Positions 1 through 8,993 of a stretch of 20,248 nucleotides of DNA are shown piece after piece. The DNA is from Candidatus Heimdallarchaeota archaeon LC_2 (lineage in GTDB: Archaea; Asgardarchaeota; Heimdallarchaeia; Heimdallarchaeales; Kariarchaeaceae). The number at the start of each line of letters is the position of its first letter. Positions within the stretch are counted from its first letter, which is position 1. A program made the position numbers and the translations under genes. The DNA lies in assembly GCA_001940725.1 (NCBI GenBank), contig MDVR01000005.1:1-20248 (forward strand), in the 5' to 3' direction. The notes under the pieces are model-generated. The model did not search any database. It saw only the letters and a list, made by a program, of their open reading frames with translations, and was not told the origin of the DNA.

Positions 1-498
1 TTTTAAGGCTTCTCGAGCTGCCTTGTTTAATGCAGGGTGACTTATAAAATCAAGGGCTGCTTCTACAGTGGTAGTCCCCATCATTCTTTCATAATACTCC
101 ATTCCATATTTACCAATTGGAATTATACTTTGTTTAATTTCATCTGTGACGCTTTCTTTAAGCACTGCTTGAAGAATCATTCGCATATTATCTGCTTCTA
201 TTAATAAAGAATACGCTTGTAGTAATTTAGCCACATCTGGTGATGCAGCCTTGGTGAAAGTCGTCAACAGTTTAGCATATTGTCTTCTTAACGCAATTTC
301 AAACTCTGACAGATTTACGCTAGGTCGATGTTCATTAACAACATCAGCATAATGAGTTTGTTGAAGAATGTTTTCAATTTCACTTACAGTTTGGGCTTGA
401 ACCATATTTGTTATCATTCCGAGCGTCGGTGCTTGAGAATGATAAGCGTGTGCTTTTGAAATTAAAAATGGAATTGTACTTGTGAAAATTGTAATCAC
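1..498 (-). CDS. atpC: A-type ATP synthase subunit C (partial, runs off left edge)
   Basis: Reading the complement gives an open frame of about 166 residues that continues beyond base 1. Near the N-terminus it has an alpha-helical pattern typical of A/V-ATPase subunit C (the d-type central-stalk cap): HAYHSQAPTLGMITNMVQAQ, then a segment resembling the 'SLDEIIxLLEDTDY' part of the family, then a long helix with a YSLLIEADNMRMILQAVLK stretch. Subunit C sits on the membrane rotor ring and couples it to the central stalk. The likely start is GTG at 498-496, directly after the TAG of subunit I (499-501). The run AGGTG at the junction doubles as stop, possible ribosome-binding sequence and start, so the two genes look translationally coupled. 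The C-terminal part is outside the window. Family assignment is by motif memory only. Confidence 0.75.
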   Translation of the reverse strand, partial: MITIFTSTIPFLISKAHAYHSQAPTLGMITNMVQAQTVSEIENILQQTHYADVVNEHRPSVNLSEFEIALRRQYAKLLTTFTKAASPDVAKLLQAYSLLIEADNMRMILQAVLKESVTDEIKQSIIPIGKYGMEYYERMMGTTTVEAALDFISHPALNKAAREALK

Positions 499-2637
499 CT
501 AAGTATCTGTGGTGTAGATTCTATTTACCTTTACAGGTTTAAATGCTACACCCTCACCTTTAAAGAATTTACCAAAAAATTCTACCCAGTTCAACCGTAA
601 TGATTGGAGTGTGCTGAACGTTGTCTCGACTGGAAGCACAATCATTGCTCCTAAAGCTGCAGAGATTATCCAGAGAATTATGAGTTGAGTTGAATCCATC
701 CAACTAATATGATTAACGTCATGATTAAGAAGTCCTTCAAATGCCATATCTAAAAAGAGATATGGTAAAAAGGCTAAGACGAAATGGATAGTGTTCATTG
801 CGAGTAACCGACCAAAACTGAAAGTGTTAGATAATAAACTGATAATATGATCAACACCTAACATCAATCCATCTACCCCATGGGCTTTCTTTTCAATATA
901 TAAAGTAGCAAATAGATTTACAACAATTAACAGCAGAAAAACAAGTTGTAATGATGATATTTCCAATACTGCAAACACTGCAGTAAGGATTGCAGATACG
1001 TAGATACCTGTCAAAGTCAATGCAGCATATAAATCTGAATTGCTATGTCGGTAGTTCCGAAGTTGGTATAGATTCAGAAATAAGCCTAATAAAATGACCA
1101 TAGCTCCCACAATGAAGGAAAATACCAAAAAGTTAACATAATTTCTTGCTATTCCACAGTGTTCACCAGAAACTGCTTCAGCATCACATGCTTGAATAGT
1201 TGAATATTCAGCTTCAGTATGATCATTTACAAATTTAAAAAAGAATTGCCAAGTATTGCCTTCAAACATATTCCTAATAGGCTCTACACTCCAGAGTAAA
1301 GTTTCATCGCCAAACACGGAATTCATCGGGAAGCCAATAATAAAAGACGTTGCCCCCAAAATAATTAGTAATTCAGCTCCTCCGAATAGATAACCACTTA
1401 TTCCTTGTGGGATTTCATCCATTTTTTGTTTCTTTTTGTAAGCCCATATGCCTATTAAAAACAGTAAGAAACCATGTCCGACATCAGCAAACATTATCCC
1501 AAATAATACGGGAAAGAGGAATCTGACAAAAGGGTAAGGATCAATTTCTTTTTGCGATGGTGTACCAAAAGCTGAAACTAAACCTCTCATCGGTTGCATG
1601 AATTCATTATTTTTTGTATATGTTGGTGTAATAGAAGGGTCAAATTGACCACTCTTGAAATCTACAATTGCTGATCCATCTGTAATAGAATGCATAGATG
1701 TTTTAAATTCATCTTTCCTATTATCCGGTAGCCAAGCCCATAGAATACAAGTATCTCGAGTTCTTTTCATTTTGAACTCCACCGCTACACGAGCTAATTC
1801 AATTTCACATGCTTCTAGAGCTGCAATCAAATCGAAACCATTATTCATCCCGAAATCACTAATTGATGCATCGATTCCATCATTTTCTGTTTTTAGTTTT
1901 TCAATCTCAGCATCACAATCAGCTACTGACAATCCCTCAAAATCACCATCAGAGGGAATTTCGATATTAATAAAATTCATTGATTTCAGTTTAACGTTTG
2001 CAGCTTCAGCATCGTCCTTGAGTACTGTCACAATGGCAATTTCTTCATTTTCAGCAAGTTGAGCTTCTTTTATGTAATATTTATTATCAGTAACTTCTGA
2101 AATATACCAATAAAGCAAATTGATCTGACTTGGAAGAAGTGATCCTACAAAAGTAGTTGTATGTCTTGTATCTTGTAATGTTGAGGTTTGTTCAGTAGTT
2201 TCAATACCAACTGTTCTCAACTCTGCTAATGTTTTTGATAATCCAATTAGTTCTGTGATTCTTCTCTCAATTTCCTCACCACGACCAACTATTTGTTCGA
2301 GTTGCTTTCCCTTAGTTTCATAAATATTTTCAACAAATTTGATTAATTCCTCCTCTGAAGTCCCTGTCTTAAGAGGATTGTGTTTAATAATTGTTGATTT
2401 AGGAAAAGAAGCAACCAATGGGGTTAACTTATTTCTCAGTAATTCCAATTTATTTCGACGATCTTCAATTAGTAATTGATCTGTACCTGTTCGTGGATCA
2501 ACTGTAATAGGTTCGATCTCACCATTATCTTCAATGGCTCGAACAATTGAACGTTTGTGTTTTAGTGGTGCTATAACTTTTACAATCGAAAGAGATTGGG
2601 GATATAGAAATTTAGTTTTTTCACTGCTTTGAGCCAT
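499..2637 (-). CDS. atpI: A-type ATP synthase subunit I (subunit a homologue)
   Basis: About 712 residues, the usual length for archaeal subunit I. The N-terminal half is soluble, with two alpha/beta lobes and coiled-coil segments that form the peripheral-stalk-binding arm. The C-terminal half has about seven or eight membrane helices starting at FVRFLFPVLFGIMFADVGHG, a signature of the family. Near the C-terminus the stretch LLSNTFSFGRLLAMNTIHF contains the Arg expected to face the rotor ring and act in proton or sodium translocation. I chose ATG at 2637 because the family alignment starts there. An in-frame GTG at 2658 would add seven residues. The gene is followed without spacing by subunit C. 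It is transcribed away from the small membrane gene at 2826. Subunit E lies about 16 kb away on the same strand, so the ATPase genes are not one operon here. Confidence 0.93.
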   Translation of the reverse strand: MAQSSEKTKFLYPQSLSIVKVIAPLKHKRSIVRAIEDNGEIEPITVDPRTGTDQLLIEDRRNKLELLRNKLTPLVASFPKSTIIKHNPLKTGTSEEELIKFVENIYETKGKQLEQIVGRGEEIERRITELIGLSKTLAELRTVGIETTEQTSTLQDTRHTTTFVGSLLPSQINLLYWYISEVTDNKYYIKEAQLAENEEIAIVTVLKDDAEAANVKLKSMNFINIEIPSDGDFEGLSVADCDAEIEKLKTENDGIDASISDFGMNNGFDLIAALEACEIELARVAVEFKMKRTRDTCILWAWLPDNRKDEFKTSMHSITDGSAIVDFKSGQFDPSITPTYTKNNEFMQPMRGLVSAFGTPSQKEIDPYPFVRFLFPVLFGIMFADVGHGFLLFLIGIWAYKKKQKMDEIPQGISGYLFGGAELLIILGATSFIIGFPMNSVFGDETLLWSVEPIRNMFEGNTWQFFFKFVNDHTEAEYSTIQACDAEAVSGEHCGIARNYVNFLVFSFIVGAMVILLGLFLNLYQLRNYRHSNSDLYAALTLTGIYVSAILTAVFAVLEISSLQLVFLLLIVVNLFATLYIEKKAHGVDGLMLGVDHIISLLSNTFSFGRLLAMNTIHFVLAFLPYLFLDMAFEGLLNHDVNHISWMDSTQLIILWIISAALGAMIVLPVETTFSTLQSLRLNWVEFFGKFFKGEGVAFKPVKVNRIYTTDT

Positions 2638-2825
2638 TATCTCAATCCAAGTTCTCACTCAGAGAAGTTTCTTAAAAGATTTTGTTTGAACACGAGAAAA
2701 GTAATTGATCTTTGAATTGATTCTTCCAAAATTGGAATTACAAGTTCTTAATATATTAATCCGATTTACGATAAATTTAGTAATTTGAACGATGGTATTT
2801 CTATTTTCTAATCTAAAAATATAAT

Positions 2826-3161
2826 ATGATAAAAATATTGATTGTTAAAGTGGCTTTTCAAACTAGACAAAACGGTTCAGCTCAACCGGTTGTAACATTC
2901 ATCGTGATAATTACATTAGGTATTATTTTGGCAGTCGGTGTAAACAAGAATGAAAATTATAGATTACCAATAATATTAATTAGCTTTTTTTTGGGTTTCT
3001 TTATTGCAGGACTAGAATTAAGAACTATGATAAAATTATCTCGAGAATTTAGTACAACAAACGATCATGAACTTACAAGAGATGAAAAAGTAGCTAGATA
3101 TGTGGCAGATCTATTTGAAGATGATATTTCATTTAATGAACAACAAAATGAAGAAGAATAA
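2826..3161 (+). CDS. small two-helix membrane protein, unknown function
   Basis: I do not recognise a family. The frame encodes 111 residues. Two hydrophobic segments (about residues 20-40, PVVTFIVIITLGIILAVGV, and 46-66, LPIILISFFLGFFIAGL) are separated by a short charged turn, which predicts a helical hairpin. A highly acidic cytosolic-type tail ends in NEQQNEEE. The first ATG (2826) lies only a few bases after an A/T-rich TATA-like stretch (about 2811-2824), so a start slightly downstream, such as GTG at 2850, is also possible. It is divergent from the ATPase subunit I gene and convergent with the nucleotidylyltransferase gene, whose stop is 15 bases away. Base composition and codon use look like the neighbours. 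The protein is probably real given the clear amphipathic/hydrophobic organisation. Confidence 0.6.
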   Translation: MIKILIVKVAFQTRQNGSAQPVVTFIVIITLGIILAVGVNKNENYRLPIILISFFLGFFIAGLELRTMIKLSREFSTTNDHELTRDEKVARYVADLFEDDISFNEQQNEEE

Positions 3162-3176
3162 AAAAAATTACAAATA

Positions 3177-4415
3177 TTATTTTTTCTGATCTCTTGATAG
3201 CGTTACACCTGCATTAATCCAAAGATCAGAATCGATTTTTATTCCAGGTAGAATATTGACTGAAATTCCTATCTTTACGTTATCTCCAATAATTGCTCCA
3301 AGTTTCCTTCTTCCTGTATCAATTCGTGAAGATTTTACAATGACTTTGACTCCTTTTTTATCGTGTCTCAAGTTCGCAGTAATTGTACCAGCTCCTAAAT
3401 TGCAATTTTCTCCTATAATGCTGTCACCAACATATGAAAGGTGAGCTGCATGGGTGTTTGAGTAAATTATTGAATTTTTTATTTCACAAGCATTTCCAAT
3501 ACGTACATTTTTTCCAATATATGATGTGCCTCTGATATAACAATTTGGACCTATATCAGCTCCTTCATCTATAAAAACAGGTCCTTCAATATAAGATCCA
3601 CTTCTGACCCTAGCATTTTTAGCAATGTGAACTTTTCCTATTAGCGTAACGTTTTCTTCAACTTCACCTTTAGATGTAAATTTTCCCATTTCCTTCATCA
3701 TTAAAGTTTCATTTGCGTTAAGTAACTCCCATGGGTATCCTATATCAAACCATTCATCTTTATTTACAATAACTTTGATGTCGATTCCAGAATTAACAAT
3801 TAGTTGAATTAAATCAGTTAATTCTATTTCATTTCTTGAACTTGGTTTTATCTTATTAATTAGATCAACTGCAATTTTAGGAAATATATAAATTCCAGCA
3901 TTTATTAGAGTATCATCTGGGGCATTAAGTGGTTTTTCTATTATCGATTTTAGCTTCCCATTTTGTAAATCTAAGATCCCGTATTTTTCAGGATTGTCAA
4001 CCGAAGTTCCTAGAATATAACCTCTATTTGGATTTTCACTATAACTCGCCAATATATTGATCAGAGAACTACCTACAAGTAAATCTCCATAAACGACAAT
4101 AAAATCATTATTTATCTCACCCATCTTGATTGCGGTAGAAACGGCATCTCCTGTTCCATTCGGTTCTTTTTGCGTAATAATATTTATTTTTTCCAAATTT
4201 TTATCTCTATACCACTTTTGAATGGTATCAGAGATCAAATCTGCTTGAAAATGAACAACAACAATAATTTCGTCTATCATTTCAATTTCAAGTAAACTAT
4301 CAATTAATCTTTTTAATATCGATTTACCTGCAATTTCAAGAAGATGTTTTGGACGGTAAGCGGTCAATGGAGACAATCTTGTCCCTTTCCCCGCCGCAAG
4401 TAAAATAGCTTTCAC
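3177..4415 (-). CDS. sugar-1-phosphate nucleotidylyltransferase with left-handed beta-helix domain (GlmU/RmlA-like)
   Basis: The first residues, VKAILLAAGKGTRLSPLT followed by RPKHLLEIAGKSIL, are the nucleotide-binding signature of sugar nucleotidyltransferases (GxGTRxxPxT, then PKxLxxxxGKPxx). These enzymes make NDP-sugars from NTP and a sugar 1-phosphate. The middle contains VVYGDLL, NAGIYIFP and DIGYPWELL, all typical of the catalytic domain. From about residue 255 onward there are hexapeptide-type repeats (IGPNCYIRGTSYIGKNVRIGNACEI, IIGENCNLGAGTI) forming a left-handed beta-helix, as in archaeal bifunctional GlmU-like proteins that make UDP-GlcNAc. Substrate cannot be read from sequence. 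I prefer GTG at 4415, which gives the family N-terminus exactly. The open frame extends to a TTG at 4487, adding 24 residues unlike the family. Convergent with the small membrane gene and divergent from rps15. Confidence 0.88.
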   Translation of the reverse strand: MKAILLAAGKGTRLSPLTAYRPKHLLEIAGKSILKRLIDSLLEIEMIDEIIVVVHFQADLISDTIQKWYRDKNLEKINIITQKEPNGTGDAVSTAIKMGEINNDFIVVYGDLLVGSSLINILASYSENPNRGYILGTSVDNPEKYGILDLQNGKLKSIIEKPLNAPDDTLINAGIYIFPKIAVDLINKIKPSSRNEIELTDLIQLIVNSGIDIKVIVNKDEWFDIGYPWELLNANETLMMKEMGKFTSKGEVEENVTLIGKVHIAKNARVRSGSYIEGPVFIDEGADIGPNCYIRGTSYIGKNVRIGNACEIKNSIIYSNTHAAHLSYVGDSIIGENCNLGAGTITANLRHDKKGVKVIVKSSRIDTGRRKLGAIIGDNVKIGISVNILPGIKIDSDLWINAGVTLSRDQKK

Positions 4416-4607
4416 AAACTTAATAATTATTTTTTCTTTAGAAACTATGTTTTTCGAAATTGGATATTCAAATAACAATTGACTCAAAACTTGTATTATA
4501 CCAAACTACTCTTAATTAGGAAATCATTGTTCAGATTAGAGACTTTAGGTGATTAAGAAACTTAGAGTCATTTGTGATCGAATCTTTCGGTCAGTCGGTG
4601 TAAACCT

Positions 4608-5063
4608 ATGGCAAGAATGCATAGTCGTGGAAAAGGAAAATCAGGATCAACCCACCCATATTTAACAGAACCCCAAAATTGGATACAAATGGAACCTTCT
4701 AAAATTGAGTCACAAATCATTCAATTGTATAAACAAGGTAATAGTCAAGCTACAATTGGAAATATTCTCAGAGACCAACACGGAATTCCATCCATAAAAT
4801 TAGTTACTGGGAAAAAATTACTTACAATTTTGAAAGAAAATGATGTAGCCCCTAGATACCCTGAGGATTTAATTTCTCTAATTCGAAGAGCAATGAGCTT
4901 ACGTAACCATATGACCGAAAATAAAAAAGATCTTAGCTCAAAACATGGATTAAGGAGAATCGAATCAAAAATATATAGATTGGCCGCTCATTATGTAAAA
5001 ACAGAAGTGCTTCCGGAAAATTGGAAATATAAGCCCGAATCAGCCTCAGTATTATTAAGATGA
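4608..5063 (+). CDS. rps15: 30S ribosomal protein uS15 (archaeal S15 / eukaryotic S13 type)
   Basis: 151 residues, the length of archaeal and eukaryotic S15 rather than the ~89 residues of bacteria. It begins MARMHSRGKGKSGSTHPY, the conserved archaeal/eukaryotic N-terminal extension. Next comes a helix-turn-helix-like segment QIIQLYKQGNSQATIGNILRDQHGIPSIK. The core S15 helices follow, with LRRIESKIYRLAAHYVKTEVLPENWKY. The protein binds 16S rRNA at the central-domain three-way junction. It is the first gene of a plus-strand cluster with the RecJ/Cdc45-like gene and pcc1, an order also known in Thermococcales. About 120 bp lie upstream of the ATG before the divergent nucleotidylyltransferase gene. 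Identification is secure. Confidence 0.97.
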   Translation: MARMHSRGKGKSGSTHPYLTEPQNWIQMEPSKIESQIIQLYKQGNSQATIGNILRDQHGIPSIKLVTGKKLLTILKENDVAPRYPEDLISLIRRAMSLRNHMTENKKDLSSKHGLRRIESKIYRLAAHYVKTEVLPENWKYKPESASVLLR

Positions 5064-5123
5064 TAATCATATTTCTGAAAAGATTTTTAATTTGACAGAA
5101 TAAAAATAATATAGGCGAGGATA

Positions 5124-6521
5124 CTGACTTTTCAAGAATTTTTAGATCATGCAGAAAAAATCTCAAACTTAATTTTATCTTGGAATGAGGTCATCCAAAT
5201 TGGATACACGAGAACAAGTGATGCCATGATTTCCGCTGCAATTATTGGAAAATCATTTTATGAAATTGACAAGCCTTGTGTGATCTTTGATGTGGTTGAG
5301 GATAATCTGATTAATAAGTTGGAGAGAAGAAGAAAGTGTCCAACAATATTAATTGGTATCAATTCCTCAATTATATTTAATAATCTAGGAAAGATTGAAC
5401 AACCATTATTGATCATTAACAATGAAGAAACCATCGAAAATAAAAAAGAATATGATAATAAATTCAATGTTCTAAATTCGCATATTTATAATTTTAAAAA
5501 TCGTGAAACTAGTTTATCTGCATGTACATATTTTATTTGTAGCTTTATTGTGAATAATTTGGATTATATTGTAAGGTTGCCTCTAATTGCCTCACATGCC
5601 AATAATTTATTTTCAAAATTCGAGGGACTTAACTCCTTTATTGCTCAAGATGCTAATACTGGGAACATTACAAAGTCTCGAAAACATTTAGCTATTCTTG
5701 GTTCTAGTGTATTTTCCCCTCAAGATGGAATAATTTTTAGTAATAATCCTTTTTTACCGGGACTTAGTGGTAATTCAAATGAAGTCGACAAATTGTTCGC
5801 AAAGGCTAATATTGAAAGCATGACTACCTCTACCTCAAGAAAATTAATTGATTTAACAAAAGATGAAATTACAGATTTAAATAATCTTTTGATAATTCAT
5901 TTGAGTACCCAAGAAGGGCATCAAGAAGAGAACCTTGTATTTATCAAGGAAATAACAATAATAAATAAGGAATCTGAGGATTCTATTACTAATAATGTAT
6001 GGGATTTTTCAACAGCCATCAACGATTCTATTAACCGTATGCAAATGACTTCCGCGGTTGCGGTTTTAATGGGAAATAGAACCAATCACTTAACAAAATT
6101 AACAAGACTTTTCATTGAAGAAAGAAAGGCAGTATCACTGTCTTATCAGTTAATAATTGATAAAAGACAAGATATTGTTGATCTCAGTGTTTTTCGATAT
6201 TTTAATGCAGATCGAAAAATAAACTGGTATAACACATCATTAATTGCTGGAATGGCATTATCTAACGGTTTAGTGGCTTCTGATTATCCATTTGCAGTTA
6301 CTGCCCCCGGTCCAGATAACTTAGTCACTATCGGAGTGAGAGCCTCAAAAAATATGATTACAGAATCAATTACAAATGTAGTCAATCATGTACTTGAAAA
6401 ATTGACAATACAATCGGATACTTACGGATCGAATTTAGATGTTCAGTTTTCTTTATTAAAAAAGGATGTAGATGCTGTATTGTTGCAAATCAATGCCTAC
6501 TTAATGAGTTTGATTTCATGA
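5124..6521 (+). CDS. DHH-family RecJ/Cdc45-like protein, catalytic motifs degenerate
   Basis: The position after rps15 and before pcc1, and the overall fold pattern, match the archaeal RecJ/GAN family, which binds GINS and is the counterpart of eukaryotic Cdc45. The first ATG is at 5226. Upstream of it the same frame is open back to a TAG (5111-5113) and encodes LTFQEFLDHAEKISNLI...EVIQIGYTRTSDA, which aligns with the family N-terminus (FLERV..AAE.I....V.LISHRDADG). I therefore start the gene at CTG 5124, next to a GGCGAGG, although AUA 5121 is possible. Metal-binding motifs are absent: the HxDxDG site reads YTRTSDA, the DHH motif reads INNEE (about residues 97-101), and no GGGH is seen near the C-terminus, where TYGSNLDV occurs. 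A C-terminal DHHA1-like region, with GMALSNGLVAS and VTIGVRASKNM, remains. The likely role is structural, in the replicative helicase complex, not as a nuclease. It overlaps pcc1 by ATGA. Confidence 0.75.
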   Translation: MTFQEFLDHAEKISNLILSWNEVIQIGYTRTSDAMISAAIIGKSFYEIDKPCVIFDVVEDNLINKLERRRKCPTILIGINSSIIFNNLGKIEQPLLIINNEETIENKKEYDNKFNVLNSHIYNFKNRETSLSACTYFICSFIVNNLDYIVRLPLIASHANNLFSKFEGLNSFIAQDANTGNITKSRKHLAILGSSVFSPQDGIIFSNNPFLPGLSGNSNEVDKLFAKANIESMTTSTSRKLIDLTKDEITDLNNLLIIHLSTQEGHQEENLVFIKEITIINKESEDSITNNVWDFSTAINDSINRMQMTSAVAVLMGNRTNHLTKLTRLFIEERKAVSLSYQLIIDKRQDIVDLSVFRYFNADRKINWYNTSLIAGMALSNGLVASDYPFAVTAPGPDNLVTIGVRASKNMITESITNVVNHVLEKLTIQSDTYGSNLDVQFSLLKKDVDAVLLQINAYLMSLIS

Positions 6522-6778
6522 ATTTAGATATTAGAGCAGTAATAAAAATATATGATGAAATTGACGTTCACATCTTAAATAGTACAATTTCTCCTGAAAA
6601 TGCGACGATGCCAAAGGAGAGTGGATTTGTAAAAAGTTCAATTATCGATAATGTATTTGTATCTACTATTGAAGGAAATATGAGCATAGGTAGATTGATT
6701 AATACAATGGATGATATTATTAAAACCGCGATTTTAAGCAAAAATATAGTTGATTCATCGAAAAAAGTTACAACCTAA
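6518..6778 (+). CDS. pcc1: KEOPS complex subunit Pcc1
   Basis: 86 residues, the normal size of archaeal Pcc1, the dimerising subunit of the KEOPS complex that makes t6A at position 37 of ANN-decoding tRNAs. The sequence runs beta-alpha-beta-beta-alpha: an N-terminal strand (LDIRAVIKIY), a segment with SPEN, two strands around SSIIDNVFVSTIEGN and a final helix (SIGRLINTMDDIIKTAILSKNIV), matching the family's 'R.A.NS.L.W....E'-type C-terminal helix. The ATG overlaps the stop of the upstream gene (ATGA), indicating translational coupling. Assignment rests on length, secondary structure pattern and the conserved rps15-recJ-pcc1 order. Its 3' end overlaps the convergent GNAT gene by about 11 bases. 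Confidence 0.75.
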   Translation: MNLDIRAVIKIYDEIDVHILNSTISPENATMPKESGFVKSSIIDNVFVSTIEGNMSIGRLINTMDDIIKTAILSKNIVDSSKKVTT

Positions 6779-7706
6779 AAACATAATCAGTATTATCATC
6801 CAATGAGAAACCAATTTCTCTCAATGGGTCTTGGACGTTATCTTCTGAATAAGTTTGTGCATAAATCTCATCAAACCCAGATTCAAAAATATCCTTCATA
6901 ATTTGACTTAGAATAAGTCGGAATCCAAACCTAGAGAAATTAGAATCTGGTACATATATTCTCAAGTATTGAGTCAGAATCACTACTATCTTCAATGATT
7001 TATATTGATAAACTTGAATAATGGATTTGTCTGTATTTCCCCATATATATTGATTCACTTCATCACTGGATCTTAATTGCTCAAGGTCAAAAATTGGTGC
7101 GTAATATCTTCCAATAACCGGGTAAAGCTTTGAATTTTGTACATCAATCATTAAATCATTGTAATTTATAACTTCAATTCGCTTGACGTCTTTGTGAATT
7201 ATTTTATTCATCTTAAAATTTTCAAATTTTAATGTCCAATTTGTAATATTTCTTCTCTTCTCTCCTAAGGATGAATATAGCGCTAAACTCCTTACATCCT
7301 CCGCTTCAACCCAAATTTCGATGTTGGGAAAATTAGTTTTTAAATTTTCAAGTAATAATTTTGCTATTCCTATATTCCTATAATCTCGTCTTACAATTAG
7401 CCAAATGATGTGTATCCGTTTAATTTTGCGAGATGTAAAATCTGGAGATATGACATAATCCAATTCAGAAATTATTTCGTTATTGTATTTAGCGATTAAA
7501 ATTTTGCCATCACAGTTATCAATAATTTGTCTATGCCATTTTAATAAGTCAGGAATTACCCACCATTTTCCTAATTTAAATAATTCCTCTAGATTTATTT
7601 GATCTTTATTTTCCCAATATTCTTCTTTGTTAATTTCTACTAATTCATATATGTCTTGAATCTTTGCATTTTCGATTATAACTTCCTTAAGGTTAATTCT
7701 TGACAA
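6768..7706 (-). CDS. GNAT-family N-acetyltransferase, possibly two tandem GNAT folds
   Basis: 312 residues. The first half has a good GNAT pattern: a strand [24 protein letters not shown] (residues about 99-122) containing the acetyl-CoA pyrophosphate-binding R-x-x-G-x-A motif as RNIGIA (110-115). This is followed by [24 protein letters not shown], the family's 'N..A..lYe.lGF' helix and strand. The second half ends ...[47 protein letters not shown], which resembles a degenerate second GNAT domain lacking a clear RxxGxG/A. Substrate unknown. The start is TTG at 7706; no ATG or GTG exists in the upstream open frame. The 3' end overlaps pcc1 by about 11 bases (convergent). The upstream 108 bp separate it from the divergent kbl gene. 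Confidence 0.75.
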   Translation of the reverse strand: MSRINLKEVIIENAKIQDIYELVEINKEEYWENKDQINLEELFKLGKWWVIPDLLKWHRQIIDNCDGKILIAKYNNEIISELDYVISPDFTSRKIKRIHIIWLIVRRDYRNIGIAKLLLENLKTNFPNIEIWVEAEDVRSLALYSSLGEKRRNITNWTLKFENFKMNKIIHKDVKRIEVINYNDLMIDVQNSKLYPVIGRYYAPIFDLEQLRSSDEVNQYIWGNTDKSIIQVYQYKSLKIVVILTQYLRIYVPDSNFSRFGFRLILSQIMKDIFESGFDEIYAQTYSEDNVQDPLREIGFSLDDNTDYVFRL

Positions 7707-7764
7707 ATGATCGTCTTTTTGATTTATTTCATTGATTATAAGCAGTATTATTTATCAAAATTCT

Positions 7765-7776
7765 CTTCTATAGAAG
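7765..7776. promoter_or_regulatory. 12-bp perfect palindrome in the GNAT/kbl divergent promoter region
   Basis: CTTCTATAGAAG reads the same on both strands. It lies about 40 bp upstream of the kbl ATG and a few bases after an A/T-rich TATA-like stretch (about 7748-7756), a position where an archaeal regulator could block initiation. A 12-bp palindrome is expected several times by chance in 20 kb, so only its location makes it notable. Confidence 0.25.
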
Positions 7777-7814
7777 TAAATTATTTCAGCCCATTATTTC
7801 CGGATATTATATTG

Positions 7815-8993
7815 ATGACAAAACTCTCTCAAAAGTTTATGTATGATGAAATCCAGAGACTAAAAAAAGAAGGTCTATACAACAAGATTCCTGTTATTGA
7901 CTCACCTCAAGGTGCTTGGTTAACAATCGATGGGAATAAAGTTTTGAATTTATGTTCTAACAACTATCTAGGACTAGCGAATCATCCTCAATTAATTGAT
8001 GAAGCAAAGAAGATTTTAGATAAATTTGGCGTTGGACCCGGGGCAGTTAGATCAATTGCTGGTACAATGAGGCTACACCGAGATTTAGAAAATATATTAA
8101 GTGAATTCAAACAGGTTGAAGCTTCAATGGCACTTCAATCCGGATTTGTTGCGAACCAAGCTGTTATTCCATCACTATATGCAGATGCTATATTCACAGA
8201 CTCATTAAACCATGCCTCAATTATTGACGGTGTTAGGTTAACAAAAGCTGCTCGATTCATTTATGACCACAATTCTGCAGAAGATTTGGCAGTAAAATTA
8301 GAAGAAGGAAAAGAACATCAACGAAAATTAATAATCAGCGATGGAGTTTTTTCTATGGATGGAGATATTGCTCCTGTTGATGAAATTGTAAAAATTGCAG
8401 CTGAATATGATGCGTTAGTGATGATTGATGATGCTCACGGCGAAGGTGTTTTAGGTCAAAATGGGCGTGGTATAGCTGATCATTTTGGTCTACATAAAGG
8501 AGAGATCGATATTGAGATTGGGACCCTGAGTAAGGCAGTAGGTGTAGTTGGGGGTTTTGTTTCAGGGAGTAAATTGTTGATCGAATATCTAGAACAAAAA
8601 GCACGGCCATTCCTATTTTCTTCAGCATTAACTCCTCCAGACGTTGCTGCATCTATTGCTGCAATAAAAATTCTGATACAAGATGATTCATTGGTTCGGA
8701 AACTGTGGAAAAATGCTGCATTTTTTCAAAAAGGATTGCAGGATCTCGGATTTGATACGGGAAAAACTCAGACACCCATTACTCCTATTATGATAGGAGA
8801 CGCAAAGATAAGTTCAGATTTCTCTAAAAAACTACTTGACGAAGGTATTTTTGCAATGAGCATTGGATTCCCAACAGTTCCAAAAGGTAAAGCTAGAATA
8901 AGGGCGATGTTATCAGCAGCTCATTCCCAAGATGACTTAGAAATGGCACTTTCAAAAATTGAAACTGTCGGGAAAGAATTCAATATTATTTAA
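7815..8993 (+). CDS. kbl: glycine C-acetyltransferase (2-amino-3-ketobutyrate CoA ligase)
   Basis: 392 residues, full length for the alpha-oxoamine synthase family. It begins with a helix ([33 protein letters not shown]) characteristic of Kbl. CSNNYLGL (47-54) is the family's N-terminal signature. [10 protein letters not shown] (205-214) holds the PLP-ring Asp (205) and His (208). [13 protein letters not shown] contains the Schiff-base Lys (240). The enzyme interconverts 2-amino-3-oxobutyrate plus CoA with glycine plus acetyl-CoA in threonine breakdown; no threonine dehydrogenase is nearby. Other members of the superfamily (BioF, HemA, serine palmitoyltransferase) are less likely given the N-terminus. 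I chose ATG 7815. The frame is open back to 7707, but those 36 residues do not resemble the family and would abut the divergent gene's start. The stop overlaps the convergent udp gene by about 4 bases. Confidence 0.92.
   Translation: MTKLSQKFMYDEIQRLKKEGLYNKIPVIDSPQGAWLTIDGNKVLNLCSNNYLGLANHPQLIDEAKKILDKFGVGPGAVRSIAGTMRLHRDLENILSEFKQVEASMALQSGFVANQAVIPSLYADAIFTDSLNHASIIDGVRLTKAARFIYDHNSAEDLAVKLEEGKEHQRKLIISDGVFSMDGDIAPVDEIVKIAAEYDALVMIDDAHGEGVLGQNGRGIADHFGLHKGEIDIEIGTLSKAVGVVGGFVSGSKLLIEYLEQKARPFLFSSALTPPDVAASIAAIKILIQDDSLVRKLWKNAAFFQKGLQDLGFDTGKTQTPITPIMIGDAKISSDFSKKLLDEGIFAMSIGFPTVPKGKARIRAMLSAAHSQDDLEMALSKIETVGKEFNII

Noticed and set aside
1655..2062. Long plus-strand frame inside atpI
   Set aside because: It is antisense to a well-conserved domain and has serine-rich shadow composition.
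7707..7814. 36-residue N-terminal extension of kbl
   Set aside because: It does not resemble the family, would abut the divergent GNAT start exactly, and occupies the likely promoter.
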